NCBI GenBank assembly: GCA_028291845.1
Contig: JAQGNM010000495.1
Location: 1-26,903 of the forward strand
Direction of reading: 5' to 3'
Origin: Massilia sp.
GTDB taxonomy: Bacteria > Pseudomonadota > Gammaproteobacteria > Burkholderiales > Burkholderiaceae_D
Length of the DNA stretch: 26,903 nt
Position numbers and translations under genes: made by a program. The notes beneath the pieces were generated by a model. The model saw only the letters and a list, made by a program, of their open reading frames with translations. It was not told where the DNA came from and ran no database searches. Below are positions 21,364 to 26,903 of the stretch, one piece after another (position 1 is the stretch's first letter; every line of letters begins with the position of its first letter).

Positions 21364-22515
21364 TTAATATTTGTTACCGGAATTATCACTGCTGGACCCG
21401 GCTGACGCAACCTCTTTCCCCGTTACAGGGCGTATCGGCAGACAAATGCGGAACTCCGTGGTGCCCGATCCACCTTCGGCTGCATGGCGCATGTATTCGA
21501 TGACGCCGCCATGCACTTCCACCACCGAGCGCGCCATGTACAAACCAAGGCCGGCGCCGTCGGTGGCGGCGGCATTGCTGCCGCGAATGTGTTTGCCGAA
21601 GATGCGCTCTTCTTCGCCGGGCGGCACGCCGGCGCCGCGATCCTGCACGGCCAGCATGATGGCGTTGTCGCTGACCGTGCCGACCAAGGCGATCGCTTGC
21701 TCGGGCGGGCCGTATTGCAAGGCGTTGTCGACCAATATTTTCAGTGCCAGCCGCAAGCCCTGCGGCTGGCCGCGCACGCTGTCGGGCAGATCACCCAGCG
21801 CCAGGGTGGCCGCCCGGCCGCTTGCTTCGACCTGCTGCGCGCCTTCTTCGAGCAGGCGGCGCGGATTGACCCGATCGGCCCGTGCCACCGTGCCACTGGC
21901 GACGACGACATCCGGCGACAGGTAGCGTTCCAGCATGCCGATCATTTGATCGACGGCATTGGAAATCTTGCGGTAGCGGGCGCGCGTCGATTGATCGGCG
22001 TTGCTGCCGGTAACTTCCAGTCGCTGAATGGCGCCGTCGATGGTCGACAGCGGCGTGCGAAACTCGTGGTTGAGCATGCTGGCAAAGCGGCGCCGGCCCG
22101 CTTCGCATTCGCGCCGTTGCGAGACGTCGCGCAAAATGCCGACCAGCGCAGTGGGCACGCCCGCGCTATCCATCGTAAAAGTGGAAATGATCTCCAGCGG
22201 CAGCTTGTGACCCAGGCGGTGCAGCACTTCCACCCCGCGCACCAGCCTTGCGCGGCTGCGGTCGCCCGCATTGAAACGGGCCAGCCGTGCTTGCCAGCCA
22301 GCCATCAGGCTGGCCAGCACCGGCGCCACGCTCGAGGCCGGATCGCGCCATTCGGCAGGCGTGTAGCCGCTCAGGTGTTCAATGCCGGCGCTGACGTAGC
22401 GCAAGGCGGCGCCAGGCAGATCGACAATCCAGGCGATATCGCCGCCGATTTCGGCGATGGTCAAGAATGGATTGGCGGCAGGGTCGACGGCACCGCCGCC
22501 AGCATTCGTTGCCAT
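21364..22515 (-). CDS. Cytoplasmic PAS-domain sensor histidine kinase
   Basis: This is a 383-residue histidine kinase without any membrane segment or signal peptide, so it should sense an internal signal. The PAS domain covers about 12-135 (IAWIVDLPGAALRYVSAGIEHLSGYTPAEW ... GVPTALVGILRDVSQRRECE). The dimerisation domain has the phospho-accepting His150 in MLNHEFRTPLSTIDG. The ATPase domain has the N box around Asn264 (KILVDNALQYGP), G1 QDRGAGVP (291-298) and G2 GAGLGLYMARSVVEVHGG (320-337). The ATG has AGGAG seven bases upstream and follows the helicase stop by 17 bases, so helicase, kinase and regulator are probably one operon. No ligand-binding residues could be identified. Confidence 0.93.
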   Translation of the reverse strand: MATNAGGGAVDPAANPFLTIAEIGGDIAWIVDLPGAALRYVSAGIEHLSGYTPAEWRDPASSVAPVLASLMAGWQARLARFNAGDRSRARLVRGVEVLHRLGHKLPLEIISTFTMDSAGVPTALVGILRDVSQRRECEAGRRRFASMLNHEFRTPLSTIDGAIQRLEVTGSNADQSTRARYRKISNAVDQMIGMLERYLSPDVVVASGTVARADRVNPRRLLEEGAQQVEASGRAATLALGDLPDSVRGQPQGLRLALKILVDNALQYGPPEQAIALVGTVSDNAIMLAVQDRGAGVPPGEEERIFGKHIRGSNAAATDGAGLGLYMARSVVEVHGGVIEYMRHAAEGGSGTTEFRICLPIRPVTGKEVASAGSSSDNSGNKY

Positions 22516-22532
22516 GGCACAGCTCCTGGTGA

Positions 22533-25500
22533 TTACTCTTCGAGCGGGGCGAAAATCGCTTGCAAATCTTCCTGGGTCAGCACCAGCTTGTTGGCCTCGC
22601 CATCGGCCAGGATCGATTGCGCCAGATCCTGCTTTTTCTGTTGCAGCAGCTGAATTTTTTCTTCCAGCGTGCCCTTGGCGATCAATTTATAGACGAACAC
22701 CGGCTTGTCCTGGCCGATTCTCCAGGCGCGGTCGGTCGCCTGGTTTTCAGCGGCCGGATTCCACCAGGGGTCATAATGAATGACCGTATCGGCCGCCGTC
22801 AGGTTCAGGCCCACCCCACCTGCCTTGAGGCTGATCAGGAACATCGGCACCGCGCCCTGTTGAAACGCGGCTACTTGCGCGGCGCGGTCCTTGGTTTCTC
22901 CAGTCAACAGCGCGTACGGGATCCTGCGGGCGTCGAGTTCTTCCTCGATCAGTTCCAGCATGCTGGTAAATTGCGAAAATACCAGGATCTTGCGGCCTTC
23001 CTGCAACAGGTCGTCGACCATCTGCATCAGGTCGATCAACTTGGCCGAACCGGCGTCCTTCTTGCGCGACGGCAGCGCTTTGACCAATCTCGGGTCGCAG
23101 CACACCTGGCGCAGTTTTAATAGCGCTTCGAGAATCACGATCTGGCTGCGCGCCACACCCTTCTTGTCGATCTCGTCGCTCACTTTCTTTTCCATCGCCA
23201 GCCGCACGGTTTCGTACAGGTCGCGCTGGGCCCCCGACAGCTCCACCTTGCGCACCATTTCCGTCTTCGGCGGCAATTCTTTCGCCACGTTGTCCTTGGT
23301 CCGGCGCAATAAAAACGGCCGGATGCGGCGATTCAGCAGGGCCCGCCGCAGCGGATCGTCCTGCCGCTCGATCGGATGGCGGAACTGGCTGTTAAAAGTT
23401 TTTTCGTCGCCAAGCAGGCCAGGCAGCAGGAAATGGAACTGCGACCACAATTCGCCCAGGTGGTTTTCCAGCGGCGTGCCGGTCAGGCACAGGCGGTGGC
23501 GGGCAGTGAGCAGGCCCGCGCTCTGCGCCGCCTTCGAGCGGTTGTTCTTGATGTAGTGCGATTCGTCGAGGATCACCAGGTGATAACTGTGCTGGCGAAG
23601 TTTTTCTTCGTCGCGCGGCAGCAAGGCGTAGGTGGTCAGAATGATGTCGCAATCGTCGATGCGGTCGAACAGATCGAGCCGCTCTTTGCCCTGCAGCAGC
23701 AGTACCCGCAGGCTGGGGGCGAAGCGCGCCGCTTCTTCCTGCCAGTTGGTCATCAGGCTGGTGGGTGCGATCACCAGCGCCGGGCGGGTCAAGCGCCCGG
23801 CTTCCTTTTCCACCAGGATGTGGGCCAGGGTTTGTACGGTTTTGCCGAGACCCATGTCATCGGCGAGGATGCCGGCCAGGTCGTATTCGCGTAAAAACTG
23901 CATCCAGGCCAGGCCGTCGGCCTGGTAATCGCGCAAGGTCGCCTGCAAGCCGGCGGGCGCCGGCACCTTTTGTACCGCGCCGAACAGGCTCAGCTTGCGG
24001 CCAGTCTCGCGCAGCTGCTCGCCGCCATGCCACTGCAGTCCGTCCACCCGCGCCAGGTCTTCCAGGCGCGCGGCGTCGAGGGTCGACAATCTGACCTTGC
24101 TCTTGATCTTGTCGCTGAAATACAGCTCGCCCAGGGTGCCGAGGATCGGTTTCAAACGGCCCCATGGCAGGGCCACCCGCACGCCGTCCGGCAGCGGCGC
24201 CAGCATCTGGTCGGTGTCGGCGTGCGCGGCCAGCACGTCGGGGTCGAAGTCGCTGGGGGCGTTGCGAATCAGTTGCACCAGCACCGGGAGCAAGGGCACG
24301 CGCTTCTGGTTGACGACGATGCCCAGCTCCAGCTCGAACCAGGCGTTGTTGGCTTCGGCGGGCTGGTCGATGTCGGCGTACCACTGTTCCACCGCCGCCA
24401 CGTCGTAACGATAATGCCTGGCGCGCTGGATATGCCAGCCGGCCTGCTCCAGCTGTTCGATGCCGCCAGCGGCAAAGCGGATCCAGTGCGCCTGCGATTC
24501 AAGCTGCACGGCGCCAGCCAGCCCGTTCAAGGGCGGCGTGGCCGGCTTTCTGAAGCCGAGCGCTTTCAAGGTGGCCAGCGCGGCCGCTTCGGCGTCGCCC
24601 TGGCGGGCGATGACTTCGGTGACGTCGCCCTGCTGGCGCACCACCCGTTGGTCGGGATCGAACGACACCCGTTCGCCATCGTAATCGAACGACAGTACGG
24701 CGACATCGTGCCAGCGCTGCCCGGCGCCATCGGCCAGTTGCACACTGTCCAGTTGCAACCAGGGTTGTGGGCTGACGTCGTCGCGCAGCTTCTGGGTCAG
24801 CGGCTGCGGCAGCGGCATCAGTTGCTGCAAGCCATGCGCCAGCAGCAGTTGCGAGACGCGTTTTTTATCATTGCCGGCCAGCGCCGGCGCCTGCGCCACC
24901 AGCGCCTGCAGCTCGGCCAGCGAAATGTCGACGCCGCCGCGGTTCAGTTCCAGCGCGCCGCACGACAAGTTGTCGATATACCATGGCGGGTCAGTCGGCA
25001 GCATGTAATCGATCTGGTCGGCGGCGCTGTGTGTGGCGCCCTTGGCCGGTTCCACTTGCCAGCCCAGCCGCGCAGTGCGGCCTTCGTCGCGCCACACCAA
25101 ATTCGCCTTGCGCACGGCGCCCGCTTGCAGGGGATAGATCAGGCCGTTCGACATGTCGGGCCAGGAGTTGGCCCATAATAATTTGTCTTGTTCCAGCAAC
25201 ATTTGCAGCAGGATTGCGCCGATTTTTCCCTTTGGTTCGGTGGCCGTGCTGGTTTGCGAGGCGCCGCTGCGCATGGCGATGAAGAAACGCACCAAGTCTT
25301 CGTCGTCGCCTTCCAGGTAGGCCGGCGGCGCCGACAGCAGCGAAAACACTTCGCTGACCGGGCTGGCGGCAGCGACTTCACCGTTCGGCCGCAACCTGGC
25401 CTTGCACAGGCACAGGGCGACATGGCGGCCGCCGCTGGTGGGCGCCAGCACATAGACAAATTTGTACTGGATGGCCTTCGGGTCCTTGATGTCGGCATTG

Positions 25501-25685
25501 AGCTTGGGACGGGGATGGGCGGCGGCATCGACCCGCTGCAACCAGCTGGCGACGGGCGCGGCCAGCGCCGCGCCGTGCAGGGGAATCCCGGGCAGGACCG
25601 GAGCGGCGGCGGGCGTTACAGGCCCGCCGGGGCCTTCCAGGTTGTCGTCGCGCGGAATTTCCGAGTTGTGCATTGTTCTTTGCAT
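22533..25685 (-). CDS. SNF2-family DEAD/DEAH-box helicase (RapA/Swi2 type)
   Basis: This is a 1050-residue ATP-driven DNA/nucleoprotein translocase. The C-terminal half is a standard SNF2 engine: Walker A DDMGLGKTVQT near residue 608, PTSLMTNWQEEAARF, Walker B DESH near 707, LTGTPLENHLGELWSQFHFL, then the second lobe with VFSQFTSMLELIEEEL near 902 and ATDRAWRIGQDKPVFVYKLIA near 985. The N-terminal 580 residues contain no SWIM zinc finger or other domain I can recognise. They begin with a Pro/Gly/Ala-rich disordered segment, then a region usual in bacterial SNF2 proteins. The start may be ATG 25685 or the in-frame ATG at 25673; a stop codon lies three codons upstream. Role in DNA repair or transcription recycling is family inference. 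Confidence 0.93.
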   Translation of the reverse strand: MQRTMHNSEIPRDDNLEGPGGPVTPAAAPVLPGIPLHGAALAAPVASWLQRVDAAAHPRPKLNADIKDPKAIQYKFVYVLAPTSGGRHVALCLCKARLRPNGEVAAASPVSEVFSLLSAPPAYLEGDDEDLVRFFIAMRSGASQTSTATEPKGKIGAILLQMLLEQDKLLWANSWPDMSNGLIYPLQAGAVRKANLVWRDEGRTARLGWQVEPAKGATHSAADQIDYMLPTDPPWYIDNLSCGALELNRGGVDISLAELQALVAQAPALAGNDKKRVSQLLLAHGLQQLMPLPQPLTQKLRDDVSPQPWLQLDSVQLADGAGQRWHDVAVLSFDYDGERVSFDPDQRVVRQQGDVTEVIARQGDAEAAALATLKALGFRKPATPPLNGLAGAVQLESQAHWIRFAAGGIEQLEQAGWHIQRARHYRYDVAAVEQWYADIDQPAEANNAWFELELGIVVNQKRVPLLPVLVQLIRNAPSDFDPDVLAAHADTDQMLAPLPDGVRVALPWGRLKPILGTLGELYFSDKIKSKVRLSTLDAARLEDLARVDGLQWHGGEQLRETGRKLSLFGAVQKVPAPAGLQATLRDYQADGLAWMQFLREYDLAGILADDMGLGKTVQTLAHILVEKEAGRLTRPALVIAPTSLMTNWQEEAARFAPSLRVLLLQGKERLDLFDRIDDCDIILTTYALLPRDEEKLRQHSYHLVILDESHYIKNNRSKAAQSAGLLTARHRLCLTGTPLENHLGELWSQFHFLLPGLLGDEKTFNSQFRHPIERQDDPLRRALLNRRIRPFLLRRTKDNVAKELPPKTEMVRKVELSGAQRDLYETVRLAMEKKVSDEIDKKGVARSQIVILEALLKLRQVCCDPRLVKALPSRKKDAGSAKLIDLMQMVDDLLQEGRKILVFSQFTSMLELIEEELDARRIPYALLTGETKDRAAQVAAFQQGAVPMFLISLKAGGVGLNLTAADTVIHYDPWWNPAAENQATDRAWRIGQDKPVFVYKLIAKGTLEEKIQLLQQKKQDLAQSILADGEANKLVLTQEDLQAIFAPLEE

Positions 25686-25964
25686 TCTGTATCAAAAAAG
25701 ACAAGACCCGATATTATGCGCCATCCTGCCCACTCTCGCCGAGCGCCGTGGCATTGCCGTCTTGCAGGATCGGTCGCTGCTCAAAAAAGATTCCCAAATA
25801 CAAATTCAGCTGCGTCCGTCTGACATCATCGCCTGAATAAGCCGCCAAGACAAGCCACCGTGATCGTCAGTTTGACCGCCGCGCCGGGCCCGGCCACAAA
25901 CAAATGATGGTGTTCACATTGCTTCGCAGCCGCTATGATTCCGCCTCGATTTAAAGGAATTCCC
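25686..25964. other. Divergent promoter region between the helicase gene and tex
   Basis: This is a 279-base gap without a believable gene. On the minus strand CATAATAT (25718-25711) lies about 26 bases before the helicase ATG and could hold its -10 box, but I found no good -35. On the plus strand see the tex promoter candidate. A GGGCCC-containing GC-rich patch lies near 25880-25895. No operator symmetry was recognised. Confidence 0.4.
25911..25939 (+). promoter_or_regulatory. Candidate tex promoter
   Basis: TATGAT (25934-25939) is a good -10 box. TGTTCA (25911-25916), 17 bases upstream, is a poor -35. Transcription would begin near 25946, some 20 bases before the tex ATG. Confidence 0.35.
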
Positions 25965-26903
25965 ATGCTTGCATCGATTGAACAACGCCTCGCCCTGGAA
26001 CTGGCCGCCAAACCGGTCCAGGTAGCCGCCGCCATTGCCCTGCTCGACGAAGGCGCCACCGTGCCCTTCATTGCCCGTTACCGCAAGGAAGCCACAGGAG
26101 GCCTCGACGACATTCAGCTGCGCCTGCTGGAGGAGAGATTGCGCTACCTGCGCGAGTTGGAAGAGCGCAGAAGCGCCATCATTGCCTCGATCACCGAACA
26201 GAACAAGATGACCCCGGCCCTGCTCGAGGCGATTTCCCTGGCCGCGGACAAGACCCGGCTGGAAGACTTGTATTTGCCATATAAACAAAAGCGCCGCACC
26301 AAGGCGCAGATCGCCATCGAGGCGGGCCTTTCTCCGCTGGCCGAGGCGCTGCTGGCCGATCCGACCCTGTCTCCCGAAGAAACCGCCGGCGCCTACCTGC
26401 GCGAGCCGTTTACTAGCCCTGATGGCAACAACCCCGGCGTGCTCGATACCAAGGCAGCGCTCGACGGCGCGCGCCAGATCCTGATGGAGCGCTTCGCCGA
26501 AGACGCCACCTTGCTGGCCGCCTTGCGCGAGTACGTGCGCGAGCATGGCGTGGTGCAGTCTAAAGTTGTCGAAGGCAAGCAGGACGAGGGCGAAAAATTC
26601 GCCGACTATTTTGATTATTCGGAAAACCTGGCGACCGTTCCCTCGCACCGCGCGCTGGCGCTGTTGCGCGGACGGCGCGAAGGTATCCTGGACGTCATCC
26701 TGCGCCTTGACACCGAGGCGGAAAAGCCGAAATGGGACGCGCCTTTAAATCCCTGCGAGAGCCGGATTGCCGCCCGCTTCGGCATCAAGGGGCAAGGCCG
26801 CCCTGCCGACAAGTGGTTGACGGACACCGCGCGCTGGACCTGGCGGGTGAAAAGTTTCATGCACCTGGAAACGGAATTGATGGGCGCACTGCGCGACAAG
26901 GCC
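25965..26903 (+). CDS. tex: Tex-family RNA-binding transcription accessory protein (partial, N-terminal 313 residues)
   Basis: Tex is a conserved nucleic-acid-binding protein (helical N-terminal region, YqgF-like domain, helix-hairpin-helix, S1 domain) linked to transcription and toxin expression. The window holds only the N-terminal helical domain and runs off the right edge with the frame open. Recognisable family stretches are EGATVPFIARYRKEATGGLDD (about 29-49), LEDLYLPYKQKRRTKAQIAIEAGLSPLAEALL (about 92-123) and ALDGARQILMERF. The ATG at 25965 has AAGGA six bases upstream. It is divergent from the SNF2 helicase gene. Confidence 0.94.
   Translation, partial: MLASIEQRLALELAAKPVQVAAAIALLDEGATVPFIARYRKEATGGLDDIQLRLLEERLRYLRELEERRSAIIASITEQNKMTPALLEAISLAADKTRLEDLYLPYKQKRRTKAQIAIEAGLSPLAEALLADPTLSPEETAGAYLREPFTSPDGNNPGVLDTKAALDGARQILMERFAEDATLLAALREYVREHGVVQSKVVEGKQDEGEKFADYFDYSENLATVPSHRALALLRGRREGILDVILRLDTEAEKPKWDAPLNPCESRIAARFGIKGQGRPADKWLTDTARWTWRVKSFMHLETELMGALRDKA

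Overview
The window reads as a conserved chromosomal stretch of a GC-rich Gram-negative bacterium. It is most likely a betaproteobacterium of the Burkholderiales, probably Oxalobacteraceae (Massilia/Duganella/Janthinobacterium type). This rests on the mlaFEDACB gene order, the ibaG-murA-hisG junction, the short-form HisG and the overall protein character; no marker gene such as 16S rRNA is present. Almost everything is on the minus strand. Only a small zinc-ribbon gene (13235-13489) and the partial tex gene at the right end are on the plus strand.

Read in the direction of transcription (right to left), the layout is as follows. (1) 25685-20625: a large SNF2-family helicase, a soluble PAS histidine kinase and an OmpR-type response regulator form a probable operon, divergent from tex. 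(2) 20625-19855: a REP-associated tyrosine transposase (RAYT-like) gene is bounded by a 20-bp inverted repeat (19/20 match). Its HUH motif has become Gln-Phe-Gln. (3) 19739-13520: gltB and gltD, the two subunits of NADPH glutamate synthase, for ammonium assimilation. (4) 12836-8701: mlaF-mlaE-mlaD-mlaA-mlaC-mlaB, the retrograde phospholipid transport system that keeps outer-membrane lipid asymmetry. mlaC is interrupted by a single in-frame amber codon. (5) 8586-1: after a strong hairpin and a palindrome-embedded TATAAT box, a second unit runs ABC ATPase - ABC-2 permease - ibaG - murA - hisG - hisD - DNA methyltransferase - hisC - hisB - hisH - hisA (cut by the window edge). Stops and starts overlap or lie a few bases apart at most junctions, so cell-envelope, peptidoglycan and histidine genes may share one transcript.

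No CRISPR array, tRNA, rRNA, prophage or defence island was seen. The most unusual items are: the amber codon in an otherwise intact mlaC; an orphan adenine-type DNA methyltransferase coupled by an ATGA overlap inside the histidine operon; the HUH-less RAYT-like protein whose inverted repeat encodes its own last residues; a serine where a cysteine cluster ligand is expected in GltD; and the perfect 10-bp inverted repeat wrapped around the -10 box of the ABC-ibaG-murA-his unit.
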